Shown one piece after another: positions 35,635 through 45,591 of a stretch of 64,000 bases of DNA (position 1 is its first letter; each line of letters opens with the position of its first letter). The translations under genes were made by a program, and so were the position numbers. Origin of the DNA: Thalassomonas viridans (lineage in GTDB: Bacteria; Pseudomonadota; Gammaproteobacteria; Enterobacterales; Alteromonadaceae); assembly GCF_000948985.2 (NCBI RefSeq), contig NZ_CP059734.1:372001-436000 (forward strand), in the 5' to 3' direction. The notes under the pieces were generated by a model that saw only the letters and a list, made by a program, of their open reading frames with translations, ran no database searches and was not told where the DNA came from.

Positions 35635-37380
35635 ATGCGTAATAAGAAATCATCTATTGTCTCTTTATTATTTAATTTTTCACCGAAATTACTTTTTATT
35701 TCTGTGGTCATCGGGGCATTGTCCGGTGCACTTTACAGTTTAATCATTCCCTTGGCGATCAGTGGCATTGAGGCAACAGAGACCAGGCCGGATTCTGCGT
35801 CAGCGCTGAACTTTCTCAATGCGGACATGTTCAGCGGTAATCAGGGGATGCTTTTTTTTACCATGGTGGGTTTTATTTTATTTACCAAAGCCCTGTCCGT
35901 TATCCTTGTCAATAATATCGCTAAGTCGGCAACGGCCGAACTTAAGGTTAAAATCGTCAAAAAAATAAATACCATGAAACTGGATGATGTTGAAAATCTC
36001 GGTTTCTCCCGTTTGCTTAATATCTTAACAGACGATGTTAACCGCGTTGCAGGTGCCGCAACGGCTATACCTATGGTTGTCGTATCAACGGTAACCATCA
36101 TAGGTATGCTTGGCTATTTGGCTTTTTTAAATGTTATTGTCTTTTTTGTTGTCCTGGCGGCAATTTTCTTTGGCATTTTTCTTTTTCAAATACCTGTCGG
36201 CATGGTCCAGGGGTTGTACCAGCAGGCGAGAAAACTCAAAGATACCATCCAGGAGGGCATACAGGGGCTTGTTTATGGTGCGTTTGAATTAAAGCTTGAT
36301 GAACGGAAGTCAAAAAACTATATCAAAGAAGAAATTATTGAGCCTCAGGAAAAGTCGGTAAAACTGGAAAAAATAGGCGACGCCATTATTCACCTGGCGG
36401 GCACCTCAAGCGACCTGTTGTCTTTCTTTATCATCGGAGGCATTGTTTTTATATTGCCTGCCTATATTGAACTGCCGGTTGCCAACAGCTTTGGTATTGT
36501 TATGGCCCTGTTATATATAGCCGGGCCTGTCGCCGGCATATTAGGCATGTTGCAGCAAATGGAAATGGGAAAGGTTGCATTAAAACGTATACATGAACTT
36601 GAAGACTGCGAAGAAGAAAAATATCCGGAAACGTCGACCTCAATAACACAATGGTCAAAATACTCTGTTCAGGGGATCAGTTATCAATATGATAAAAAGG
36701 GGCTTGATAGCCCGTTTTCTTTAAAGCCTGTCAGCCTTTCTTTTGAACGGGGGCAAATCAATTTTATCGTGGGCGGCAACGGCTCCGGCAAATCTACGCT
36801 GAGTAAACTGCTTTCTTTGCACTACCGCAGCTTTTCGGGAAAGATATTTTTTGACAATATCCGGCTAACGGATGAAAACATTTGTTTTGCAAGAGAAAAA
36901 ATTTCAGTTATTTATTCTGATTACTTTTTGTTCAGAAAGTTATACCGGCAACATTCCGAAGCTGATGAAATGAAGGTTAATGCTTATCTTCATGCGCTTG
37001 GTCTAGCCGGTAAGACCGAGTTTGTTGACGGTTATTTTACCACAACGGATCTATCTGACGGGCAACGCCGCCGTTTAGCGCTTTTGGTAGCCTTGATTGA
37101 AGATAAGGATATCTATATTTTCGATGAATGGGCTGCCGATCAGGATCCTGTATTTAAAAGCGTTTTTTATCAAAAGATTCTCCCTGATATGAAAAAAGAC
37201 AATAAATTGGTGATCGTTATTACCCATGATGACCGCTACTTCGATTGTGCCGATCGTGTTATCTTTATGGAAGACGGCGCCCTTGTCGACGTCAAGCAGG
37301 TTCAGCCTTCAAAAACGACCGTCCATGCTCTTTCGCAAAGGGAAGGGGATTTTATTTTGGATGATGTAACTGCTACTTGA
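35635..37380 (+). CDS. Cyclic-peptide-type ABC exporter (SyrD/PvdE family), fused TM and ATPase
   Basis: Half-transporter of 581 residues. Six hydrophobic segments occupy the first 320 residues, then an ATPase domain with Walker A (GGNGSGKST), the signature LSDGQRRR in the usual LSGGQ position, and Walker B (IYIFDEWAAD). The family moves finished NRPS lipopeptides and siderophores across the inner membrane, working as a dimer. Between FAD oxygenase and NRPS-2 on the same strand, it is the natural exporter of this cluster, perhaps with the TolC-family protein at 20787. The start ATG at 35635 has CAGGA upstream. Confidence 0.92.
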   Translation: MRNKKSSIVSLLFNFSPKLLFISVVIGALSGALYSLIIPLAISGIEATETRPDSASALNFLNADMFSGNQGMLFFTMVGFILFTKALSVILVNNIAKSATAELKVKIVKKINTMKLDDVENLGFSRLLNILTDDVNRVAGAATAIPMVVVSTVTIIGMLGYLAFLNVIVFFVVLAAIFFGIFLFQIPVGMVQGLYQQARKLKDTIQEGIQGLVYGAFELKLDERKSKNYIKEEIIEPQEKSVKLEKIGDAIIHLAGTSSDLLSFFIIGGIVFILPAYIELPVANSFGIVMALLYIAGPVAGILGMLQQMEMGKVALKRIHELEDCEEEKYPETSTSITQWSKYSVQGISYQYDKKGLDSPFSLKPVSLSFERGQINFIVGGNGSGKSTLSKLLSLHYRSFSGKIFFDNIRLTDENICFAREKISVIYSDYFLFRKLYRQHSEADEMKVNAYLHALGLAGKTEFVDGYFTTTDLSDGQRRRLALLVALIEDKDIYIFDEWAADQDPVFKSVFYQKILPDMKKDNKLVIVITHDDRYFDCADRVIFMEDGALVDVKQVQPSKTTVHALSQREGDFILDDVTAT

Positions 37381-37522
37381 TTCAAATCTTTCAACATTAC
37401 CCCAAGAGCTCAAAGGTCATATCCGAACCGGTTCTAATCGCATATGCCTGAGATTATTCAATCTGGCGCCTTATTCCCGAGCATAATGCTTACGGGTACC
37501 GGCGCTGATAAATTGGCAAAAT

Positions 37523-37554
37523 TTGGCAGCTGAATATGAACAGCGAGCTGCCAA
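37523..37554 (+). other. Leader hairpin just upstream of NRPS-2
   Basis: Stem TTGGCAGCT/AGCTGCCAA (9 bp, 14-nt loop) ends about 30 bases before the NRPS-2 start. It could stop readthrough from the exporter gene or shape the leader RNA. Confidence 0.4.
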
Positions 37555-37584
37555 CATTTATCACTTTAAAATGGAATGGTTTTG

Positions 37585-40500
37585 ATGTCATTTATAGAAT
37601 TTTTGGCTTACTGCAAAGCGAAAAAAATTAATTTTTCTTTATCGGGCGAACAACTGAAAGTTAATGCGCCTGAAAATACTCTACTTCCTGATGTTGTTGG
37701 GCTGCTGCGACAATTCAAGCCGGAATTAATTGAGTTATTAAAAGGCGAACCCGGCGCCAAAGCTTCAATAAGTGACATTGAACATGTTGAGCGGACAAAT
37801 GATTTACTGCCATCTTTCGGGCAAGAGCAGTTATGGTTTATCGATAGTCTATACAACAGCCGGGACGCTTATCACTTTACGCGTATTTTAACCTTTAAAG
37901 GGCATTTAAATATTGCTGCTTTAACGGCCGCTTTTGATGCCATCATACAGCGGCATGAAAGTTTGCGTACCACTTTTTTGGAAAAAAACGGCGCTTTGTA
38001 TCAGCAAGTCAATGAGACAAGCTTAACCGAAATCCCCTTTACCGACTTTAGCGGGCTTGATGTCGAAGCTGCAATAAGCGCCAGTGAAAAAGTGCAGCGG
38101 GAATGTGCACAAAAGGCATTTAACCTTTCGGCCGACGGCATGTTAAGGCTGCAACTTATACGTTTATCTCAAGGGCATTATCAGCTGGTGCTTGTCTTGC
38201 ACCATATCGCCTCAGATGGCTGGTCGTTAGGGGTGCTAGTCACTGAATTCACCGCCTTATACCATCAGTTTTTACGGGGTGAAACATTAGCCTTGCCCGG
38301 CTTGCCTGTCCAGTACGCCGATTATGCCAACTGGCAGCGAAAAGCGTTACAACCCAAGCATTTTGAGGGACTCATAGGTTACTGGCAGGAAAAGCTGGCC
38401 GGGTGTGCTGACTTGCATAGTTTGCCTCTGGATAAGCCGCGCCCGCCGGAGCAAAGCTTTAATGGTAAAAGCTACCTTAAACCTATGGCTCCTGCGTTAA
38501 CGTCGGCACTGAAAAACAAAGCCGCTGAGCTTGGTTGTACCTTATTTACTGTTTTAGAAAGCCTGTTTTCAGTTTTTATCTCCCGTTATAGCGGTGTCGA
38601 CGATGTTGTTATCGGGACACCTGTGGCCAATCGCCATCATGAAAATGTCGAAGGATTGATTGGTTATTTTGTCAATATGGTGCCATTGCGTCACCGGATA
38701 GAGGCAGATGTAACCTTTAATGAATATCTGCTTCGGACCAGCCAGGAAATCGCCGAGGCATTCGAGCACCAGCAGCTGCCCTTTGACCACTTGGTGCAGG
38801 CCACGGTCAATTCCAGAAGCCAGCGTTATAACCCGCTGGTGCAAATTTGTTTTGTCCTGCAAAGCAATGAAATACCCGAGCTGACATTAGCCGATGTCAC
38901 CTGCAAAATCAGCCAACTGGAAACGTCAGCGGCCATATTTGATTTACAGTTAGAGGTCACTGAAGTTGATGATGGCTTAAGTCTTCACTGGCAATACGCG
39001 ACCGACGTATTTGAAACCGCAACTATCGAAAGAATGGCGAGCCATTTCGAATTACTGGTCACTAATGTATTAGCCCAACCTGATACCTTGCTTAAACAGC
39101 TGGAGTTTATAACGCCTGCCGAGCGTCATCAGCAATTAGTTGAGTGGAACGATACCGCAGCCGGCTATGCCAAAGACAAGTGTATCCACGAGTTATTCGA
39201 AGCGCAGGTAAAAGCGACCCCCGATGCCATCGCCGTAGTTTTTGAAGAGAGCCGGTTAACTTATGGTGAATTAAACCAACAAGCGAATCAACTTGCGCAT
39301 TATCTCGTTCGGGAAAGAAATGTTACCCCGGATACTTTAGTGGGGCTTTGTGTTGAGCGCTCGCTGGACATGATAGTGGGTATTATGGGGATAGTGAAAG
39401 CGGGCGGTGCGTATGTGCCGCTTGATCCTAACTACCCGCGAGCGCGTATGGCGTATATGCTGGATGATGCAAATTTAGCTACAGTGTTAACGCAAGAGAA
39501 ACTCAAAGCGCAAATACCGGTCAGCGATAGGCAAGCGGTCGCGCTCGACAGTGAAGCTATGCTTGCGCAGTTGCAGGCACAGCCAACGGATAATATAGTC
39601 GTCGGGGCTTTAACGGCAAATCATCTGGCCTATGTCATATATACCTCCGGCTCCACCGGGAACCCGAAAGGGGTTATGGTGGAACATAAAGCCTTGCATA
39701 ACCGCATCCATTGGATGGACAGAGAGTACGGCTGCACCCCGGAGGATAAAATCCTGCAAAAAACACCGTTCAGTTTTGATGTTTCGGTGTGGGAGTTTTT
39801 CTGGCCATTATCGGCAGGGGCGCAACTGGTGTTTGCCATCCCCGAAGGACATAAAGACTCTGTATATTTAGCTAAGTTAATTCAGGCCCGGAACATCACG
39901 AAATTACATTTTGTGCCCTCAATGCTGGCGCATATGTTGGCAAGTGATAAATTAAGCCGGTGCAACTCTTTGCAGCAAGTATTCTGTAGCGGAGAGGCCT
40001 TGCTTTCTCAGCATGTGCGGGCGTTTTTCTCACAGCTTTCCGGGGCAGAGTTGCATAATCTATACGGCCCGACTGAAGCAGCGATAGATGTGAGTTATTG
40101 GCAATGTACTAAAGCTGCCACCGCTAATGTGCCTATCGGCAGGCCTATAAACAACATTCAGTTGTATGTGTTGAATGATATGACGGTTCCGCCCGTTGGC
40201 GTAGCCGGGGAGTTGCATATCGGCGGTGCTGGTCTTGCACGCGGTTACTTAAACCGGGCAGAGCTCACGCGTGAGAAGTTTATCCCTAACCCGTTTGTTG
40301 ATAAAACTAAGCTTAACACTGGGCCCAACAGCAGTGAGCGTTTATATAAAACCGGCGATTTAGTACGTTACCTGCCGGACGGTAACCTGGAATTCTTGGG
40401 GCGCATCGACCACCAGGTCAAAATACGCGGCTTCCGGATAGAGTTGGGGGAAATAGAGCAGCAATTATTATCACATGATGAAGTGAATGATGCCGTGGTT

Positions 40501-43500
40501 GTCGCCCTGGAAAGCGGGGAAGGGGATAAGCGCCTGGCGGCGTACGTAACCTGTGATAACGCAACAGCCATGCTTGCCGGTGATGAAGAGGCATGCACAT
40601 TACGCCGTGATTTCCTTGATTCCCTAAAAGCAAGCCTGGCCCAAGACTTGCCCGATTACATGGTGCCCTCAGCCTTTATGCTGCTTGAACAGTTACCCTT
40701 AACCCCCAACGGCAAGGTGGACCGTAAGGGCTTACCGGCGCCTGATATCTCCCAGCAGCAAAAGGCCTATGTGGCCCCGGTGACCGAGACTGAGCTACGG
40801 TTATGTGACATCTGGCAAGAGGTGTTAGGGCTTGAGCAGGTGGGGATGAAAGATAATTTCTTCGACCTCGGCGGCCATTCATTGCTTGCAACGAAACTGG
40901 TTGCGGCGGTTAATACGCATCTAGGCATTGAAGCGCCGCTAAAGCTTTTGTTTAGCGCACCGACCCTTGCCGAATTCTCGTCAGAGTTGGCAGCACTAAC
41001 CCCAAGCCATACCCGGCCGGCGATTTATCCCGTTTCTCGCGAACAGGACTTACTCCCCTCCTTTGCCCAACAGCGCTTATGGCTGCTGGATAAAATAGAC
41101 GGCAGCAATGCGCATTATAATATGCCGGGTACCCTACGTTTGGCGGGTGATTTAAATATAGAGGTACTCACCAGGGCGTTAGGCGCCATAGTTGAGCGCC
41201 ATGAGAGTTTACGGACCTGTTTTGTTGAAGGTGATGACGGCCAGCCTTTGCAGGTAATTCGTCCTTTTTCCGGCATTGAAGTGCCGGTGACGGATATTTC
41301 CTTATTGCCGGCAGCCGAGCGGGAATCAGATTTAGCTGGGCTTGTCTCGGCAGAGGCGAACAAGGCGTTCGACTTGAGTGCGGATCTGATGTTGCGGGCA
41401 CAGCTTGTCAAAATGTCGGGTGATGAGCATGTATTACTGGTCACCATGCACCACATCGCCTCGGACGGCTGGTCGATGGGGATCTTGATCAAGGAGTTCA
41501 GTGCCCTATATGGGGCCTACGTGCGCGGTGAAGAAGACCCGTTATCCCCGCTTGAGATCCAATATGCCGATTATGCCCGGTGGCAGCGTGACTGGCTGCA
41601 GGGGGAAGTGTTGGATGAACAGGTCGGGTATTGGCAGCAACAACTGGCCGGCATCCCTGTGGTGCACAGCTTGCCGCTCGATAACCCGCGTCCTAAGGTG
41701 CAGACCTTCAACGGGGCTTATCACCACAGTGTCATCGACTCTCAGCTTCACGACAAACTCAACGGCTTGTGCCGGGAGATGGGGGCTACCTTGTTTATGG
41801 GGCTGCATGCCGCCTTTTCCGTGCTGTTGGCACGTTACAGCAACGAAACCGATATTGTTGTCGGCAGCCCGATAGCGAACCGGGAACAGGCTGAGATCGC
41901 GAAGGTTATCGGCTTTTTCCTCAATACTTTAGTGCTGCGCAGTGATTTATCCGGCAACCCGAGTTTTGCCGCCTTGCTTGAGCAGAGCAAACAGATGTTG
42001 CTGGATGCCTATGCGCACCAGCAGGTGCCGTTCGAGCAGCTGGTGGAAAAACTCCAGCCTGAGCGTAACCTGAGCCACAGCGCCCTGTTCCAGGTGATGC
42101 TGGTGTTGCAAAACAACGAACAAGGCGCGCTGGAGTTGCCGGGTTTAACCTTAAGTCCTGTCGAGCAGTCGGAGGATATCTCCAAGTATGACTTAACCCT
42201 TTATGTTACCGAGAGAGAAAGTGGCTTGCAGCTGGATTGGGAATACAATACCGATCTATTCAATGGGGGCACCATAGAGCGTTTGGCCAAGCATTTTGAG
42301 TTGTTGTTGGCGGGTTTGGTAAATCACCCGCAAGAAGGTGTTTTTGCCCTGGATATGCTGCCGGCAGAGGAAATACATCAACAACTGGTTCAGTGGAATG
42401 CGACGCAAGCCGACTACCCGAAAGACAAATGTATTCATACATTATTCGAAGAGCAGGTTCAACGCACTCCGGATGCGGTGGCGCTCGTGTTTGAAGAAAC
42501 CCGGATGAGTTACGGCGAGTTAAATGAACAAGCGAACCGGCTGGCGCACTTTTTAAGGACGCAGTACCAGATCGGCCCGGATACCTTAGTCGGCCTTTGC
42601 CTTGAGCGCTCGCCCGTGATGGTTGTCGGGATTTTGGCCATCCTGAAAGCAGGCGGCGCCTATATCCCGTTATCGCCGGCTTTGCCGCCGTCGCGCCTGC
42701 ACAGCCTTGTCACGGCAGCGCAGGTGGGCCTTGTCTTGTCGGATGCAAATACGCGTGAATTGCTGCCTTCCCTTGCCGCCGATGTCGTCGCCCTGGACGC
42801 CCCTGATTTTGTACGCGACCTGCAGCGCTATGCGGCGGCGAATATTCCGGCAGCGGCGCTGGGGCTGAGTGAGCAAAACCTGGCCTATATCATTTATACC
42901 TCAGGCTCAACCGGAACCCCCAAAGGGGTAATGATAGAGCACAGGGCGTGTATCAACCATTGTTATGCGATGGTCAGCGCCCTGTCTTTACATGCCGGCG
43001 ACAGCATAGCACAAACCGCCGCGTTAAGTTTTGACATTTCGGTGTGGCAAACGCTGACCATGCTGCTGGTGGGGGGGCGGACCGTCATTATCGAGGATGA
43101 TACCGTCAAATCGCCGGCCGCTTTACTCGCCGCCGTCGACCGGCACCAGGTGTCTGTTTTGCAAATCGTCCCCGCCCTGATGAACCTGGTGCTGGACGAG
43201 TGCAGCGGGGAAACACGGCAGCTGAAGTCCCTCAAAGTCATGTCGGTGACCGGCGAAGCGTGCCCGGTCAGCCTGCAGCAAAGGTGGGAGGCGGCCTTTG
43301 GCCATATCCCGCTACTCAATGCCTATGGCCCGGCAGAATGCGCCGATGACGTGTTACTTTACAGCAACAAAGCCATCGCCCATGAACACCTTGCGCTATT
43401 CTCCCGACGGGAGTCGGAAGTGCGGGGCTACTGCCGGGACTTCCCGGCGTTATTTGACAAGGCGACAGGCTCCGAGCTCTTTGACCACTCAGGCCGGCGC

Positions 43501-45579
43501 TACCTGGATTTATTTTCCGGCGCAGGCGCATTAAATTACGGCCATAACAACCCCGTGCTCAAGTCTTCCCTGCTCGATTATCTGAATGAAGACGGGATCA
43601 CGCATTCACTCGACCTGTTTACGCGGGCCAAAGCGAGGTTTTTACAAGTTTTTGAGCAGCATATCCTGACCCCGAGAGCGCTCGACTATAAAGTCATGTT
43701 CCCCGGGCCGACCGGCACCAATGCCGTTGAAGCCTCGCTTAAGCTGGCCAGGAAAGCGACCGGCCGGAAGTGGGTCGCCCATTGTAAAAACAGCTTCCAC
43801 GGGATGAGCATGGGCTCGTTATCCGTCTGCGGGGGGAGCGCCTTTAAGGACAGGGCGGGGATCCCCTTGGGTTATACCAGGGAAATCGCCTTTGTTTCCC
43901 GGGAAGACAAGTATGACGAGGATGTGGCCTTAAAGTGTCGGCAGGAGATAGAGGCGATAGAAGAGCTGCCGGCGGCCATCATACTGGAAGTCGTGCAGGC
44001 GGAAGGGGGGATCAATGTTGCGCACGGGCAGTGGCTGCAGGACTTGTTTGCCTACGCCAGACAACAAGGTATTTTGCTTATCGTCGATGATATTCAGGCG
44101 GGATGCGGACGCACGGGGCGCTTTTTCAGTTTTGAGCATTTCGGGGTGACGCCGGATTTGGTGTGCCTGTCGAAATCCATCGGCGGTTACGGTTTGCCGA
44201 TGTCACTGGTGCTTATTCGTCCGGAACTGGATGTTTTTTCGCCGGCCGAGCACAATGGCACCTTCCGGGGGAACAACCATGCTTTCATTACGGGCGCGAA
44301 AGCGATAGAGTACTACTGGGGCGACGGCGGTTTTGAGCAAGAAGTTCAGGCGCGCGCCGCGTACCTCAAGCAGGGGTTGGCAGCACTCATTGCCAAATAC
44401 CCGGCCTTACAGGGGCAATATAAAGGGCTGGGCATGATGCAGGGGATAGCCTGCACGCCGGCAGCCTTAGTCAGTCAAATCAAACAGCAGGCCTTTGAGC
44501 AGCAGGTGGTTATCGAGGCCGCAGGACGTCAGGATGAAGTGCTGAAGTTTCTGCCGGCACTGACGATGAGCAAAGCGCAACTGGCAGCCTGCTTAACCAT
44601 CATGGACAGGGTTATCGGCCAGGTGTTGGCGCCGGCAGGCACTTCGCAGCCGATGTCGACCATGCCGATAGGCAAACCGATAGGGAATTTAAGGGTTTAT
44701 GTTGTTGATGAGCACGGGCAGTTAATGCCCCGCGGCGCGGTAGGCGAGTTGTGGGTGGCCGGAGACGGCTTAGCCCGGGGTTACTTTAACCAGGCCGGGA
44801 TGACGCATGAGCGGTTTGTCGAGCGGGAGATAGCCGGACGCGTTGAAAGGGTTTATAAGACGGGGGACTTAGTGCGCTGGTTGCCGGACGGCAACATGGA
44901 GTATATAGGACGCCTTGACCATCAGGTGAAAATCAGGGGTTTCCGTATCGAGCTGGGGGAGATAGAGCACCAGTTATTATCCCATGAAGCGGTGAATGAT
45001 GCGGTGGTGGCGGCGCAAGTCAGTGACAGCGGTGACAAGCGGCTCGTGGCTTATGTGACGCACGATAACGCGGCGGCCATGCTTGGCGGGGATGACAAGG
45101 CGCAGGGTTTGCGCCATGGGTTTATCGATGCACTCAAAGCCGCCCTGGGAGGGTGTTTGCCTGAGTATATGGTGCCTTCATTTTTTGTGGTGCTTGAGCG
45201 GCTACCGCTTACCCGTAACGGCAAGGTTGACCGCCAGGGGCTGCCGGTGCCGGACATGTCGCAGCAGCAACAAGCCTATGTCGCCCCGTCGACAGACACG
45301 GAAAAGCTGTTGTGTGACATCTGGCAAGAGGTGTTAGGGGTTGAACAGGTAGGGATCACCGATAACTTTTTTGCATTGGGTGGACATTCCCTGTTGGCAA
45401 CCAGCTTGGTCAACCAAATAAACCAAAGGTTTAATATAACATTAGCCATTAAAGACTTCTTTGAACATCAAAGTCTGGATTCCCAGTCCAGGCTGGTTGA
45501 AAACGAACTGAAGTTGGTGGAACTGATCGTTAGCCAAGATAAATATCAAGAAGTATCTGAATCAGAATTTGAGATTTAA
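37585..45579 (+). CDS. NRPS-2: docking-C-A-PCP-C-A(EctB-like aminotransferase inserted)-PCP
   Basis: Two-module NRPS of about 2664 residues. Layout by position: TubC-type docking 37585-37760; C 37795-39110 (HHIASDGW); A 39180-40740 (by-eye code D-V-W-H-F-S-L-I-D-K, one change from the published Ser code); PCP 40760-41000 (DLGGHSLLATK); C 41017-42400; A split into 42425-43365 and 44655-45250; PCP 45275-45500. The A5 motif NAYGPAE of the second A domain is followed by a full aminotransferase of EctB type, after which the A domain resumes with PIGKPIGNLRVYVV, the A6 motif and all motifs to NGKVDR. The second code, D-I-W-Q-S-T-A-D-D-K, has acidic residues at the pocket positions that hold Asp in Orn/Dab codes. 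ATGs at 37576 and 37585 are both possible. Confidence 0.93.
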   Translation: MSFIEFLAYCKAKKINFSLSGEQLKVNAPENTLLPDVVGLLRQFKPELIELLKGEPGAKASISDIEHVERTNDLLPSFGQEQLWFIDSLYNSRDAYHFTRILTFKGHLNIAALTAAFDAIIQRHESLRTTFLEKNGALYQQVNETSLTEIPFTDFSGLDVEAAISASEKVQRECAQKAFNLSADGMLRLQLIRLSQGHYQLVLVLHHIASDGWSLGVLVTEFTALYHQFLRGETLALPGLPVQYADYANWQRKALQPKHFEGLIGYWQEKLAGCADLHSLPLDKPRPPEQSFNGKSYLKPMAPALTSALKNKAAELGCTLFTVLESLFSVFISRYSGVDDVVIGTPVANRHHENVEGLIGYFVNMVPLRHRIEADVTFNEYLLRTSQEIAEAFEHQQLPFDHLVQATVNSRSQRYNPLVQICFVLQSNEIPELTLADVTCKISQLETSAAIFDLQLEVTEVDDGLSLHWQYATDVFETATIERMASHFELLVTNVLAQPDTLLKQLEFITPAERHQQLVEWNDTAAGYAKDKCIHELFEAQVKATPDAIAVVFEESRLTYGELNQQANQLAHYLVRERNVTPDTLVGLCVERSLDMIVGIMGIVKAGGAYVPLDPNYPRARMAYMLDDANLATVLTQEKLKAQIPVSDRQAVALDSEAMLAQLQAQPTDNIVVGALTANHLAYVIYTSGSTGNPKGVMVEHKALHNRIHWMDREYGCTPEDKILQKTPFSFDVSVWEFFWPLSAGAQLVFAIPEGHKDSVYLAKLIQARNITKLHFVPSMLAHMLASDKLSRCNSLQQVFCSGEALLSQHVRAFFSQLSGAELHNLYGPTEAAIDVSYWQCTKAATANVPIGRPINNIQLYVLNDMTVPPVGVAGELHIGGAGLARGYLNRAELTREKFIPNPFVDKTKLNTGPNSSERLYKTGDLVRYLPDGNLEFLGRIDHQVKIRGFRIELGEIEQQLLSHDEVNDAVVVALESGEGDKRLAAYVTCDNATAMLAGDEEACTLRRDFLDSLKASLAQDLPDYMVPSAFMLLEQLPLTPNGKVDRKGLPAPDISQQQKAYVAPVTETELRLCDIWQEVLGLEQVGMKDNFFDLGGHSLLATKLVAAVNTHLGIEAPLKLLFSAPTLAEFSSELAALTPSHTRPAIYPVSREQDLLPSFAQQRLWLLDKIDGSNAHYNMPGTLRLAGDLNIEVLTRALGAIVERHESLRTCFVEGDDGQPLQVIRPFSGIEVPVTDISLLPAAERESDLAGLVSAEANKAFDLSADLMLRAQLVKMSGDEHVLLVTMHHIASDGWSMGILIKEFSALYGAYVRGEEDPLSPLEIQYADYARWQRDWLQGEVLDEQVGYWQQQLAGIPVVHSLPLDNPRPKVQTFNGAYHHSVIDSQLHDKLNGLCREMGATLFMGLHAAFSVLLARYSNETDIVVGSPIANREQAEIAKVIGFFLNTLVLRSDLSGNPSFAALLEQSKQMLLDAYAHQQVPFEQLVEKLQPERNLSHSALFQVMLVLQNNEQGALELPGLTLSPVEQSEDISKYDLTLYVTERESGLQLDWEYNTDLFNGGTIERLAKHFELLLAGLVNHPQEGVFALDMLPAEEIHQQLVQWNATQADYPKDKCIHTLFEEQVQRTPDAVALVFEETRMSYGELNEQANRLAHFLRTQYQIGPDTLVGLCLERSPVMVVGILAILKAGGAYIPLSPALPPSRLHSLVTAAQVGLVLSDANTRELLPSLAADVVALDAPDFVRDLQRYAAANIPAAALGLSEQNLAYIIYTSGSTGTPKGVMIEHRACINHCYAMVSALSLHAGDSIAQTAALSFDISVWQTLTMLLVGGRTVIIEDDTVKSPAALLAAVDRHQVSVLQIVPALMNLVLDECSGETRQLKSLKVMSVTGEACPVSLQQRWEAAFGHIPLLNAYGPAECADDVLLYSNKAIAHEHLALFSRRESEVRGYCRDFPALFDKATGSELFDHSGRRYLDLFSGAGALNYGHNNPVLKSSLLDYLNEDGITHSLDLFTRAKARFLQVFEQHILTPRALDYKVMFPGPTGTNAVEASLKLARKATGRKWVAHCKNSFHGMSMGSLSVCGGSAFKDRAGIPLGYTREIAFVSREDKYDEDVALKCRQEIEAIEELPAAIILEVVQAEGGINVAHGQWLQDLFAYARQQGILLIVDDIQAGCGRTGRFFSFEHFGVTPDLVCLSKSIGGYGLPMSLVLIRPELDVFSPAEHNGTFRGNNHAFITGAKAIEYYWGDGGFEQEVQARAAYLKQGLAALIAKYPALQGQYKGLGMMQGIACTPAALVSQIKQQAFEQQVVIEAAGRQDEVLKFLPALTMSKAQLAACLTIMDRVIGQVLAPAGTSQPMSTMPIGKPIGNLRVYVVDEHGQLMPRGAVGELWVAGDGLARGYFNQAGMTHERFVEREIAGRVERVYKTGDLVRWLPDGNMEYIGRLDHQVKIRGFRIELGEIEHQLLSHEAVNDAVVAAQVSDSGDKRLVAYVTHDNAAAMLGGDDKAQGLRHGFIDALKAALGGCLPEYMVPSFFVVLERLPLTRNGKVDRQGLPVPDMSQQQQAYVAPSTDTEKLLCDIWQEVLGVEQVGITDNFFALGGHSLLATSLVNQINQRFNITLAIKDFFEHQSLDSQSRLVENELKLVELIVSQDKYQEVSESEFEI
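40223..40982 (+). repeat. Long near-identical segment, copy 1 (A-domain end to PCP, NRPS-2)
   Basis: Collinear with 63241-64000 at a constant offset of 23018 bases, without net gaps and with only scattered substitutions. It covers A6 to the carrier end. Confidence 0.85.
43399..44630 (+). other. EctB-type diaminobutyrate aminotransferase domain inserted in an A domain
   Basis: About 410 in-frame residues with end-to-end similarity to L-2,4-diaminobutyrate:2-oxoglutarate aminotransferase (EctB, class III). It starts with SRRESEVRGYCRDFPALFDKA, followed by LDLFSGAGALNYGHNNP, DYKVMFPGPTGTNAVEASLK, SFHGMSMGSLS, LEVVQAEGGINVA, IVDDIQAGCGRTGRFFSFE, the PLP lysine in LSKSIGGYGLP (Lys codon 44173-44175) and NGTFRGNNHAF. 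The sugar-phosphate-type and PLP-binding motifs are all intact, so catalysis is likely. Known chemistry is transfer of an amino group from glutamate to aspartate 4-semialdehyde. The insertion point follows the A5 motif, before A6. No frame break or stop separates it from either side. Confidence 0.9.
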
Positions 45580-45591
45580 AGGAATTTTCGT

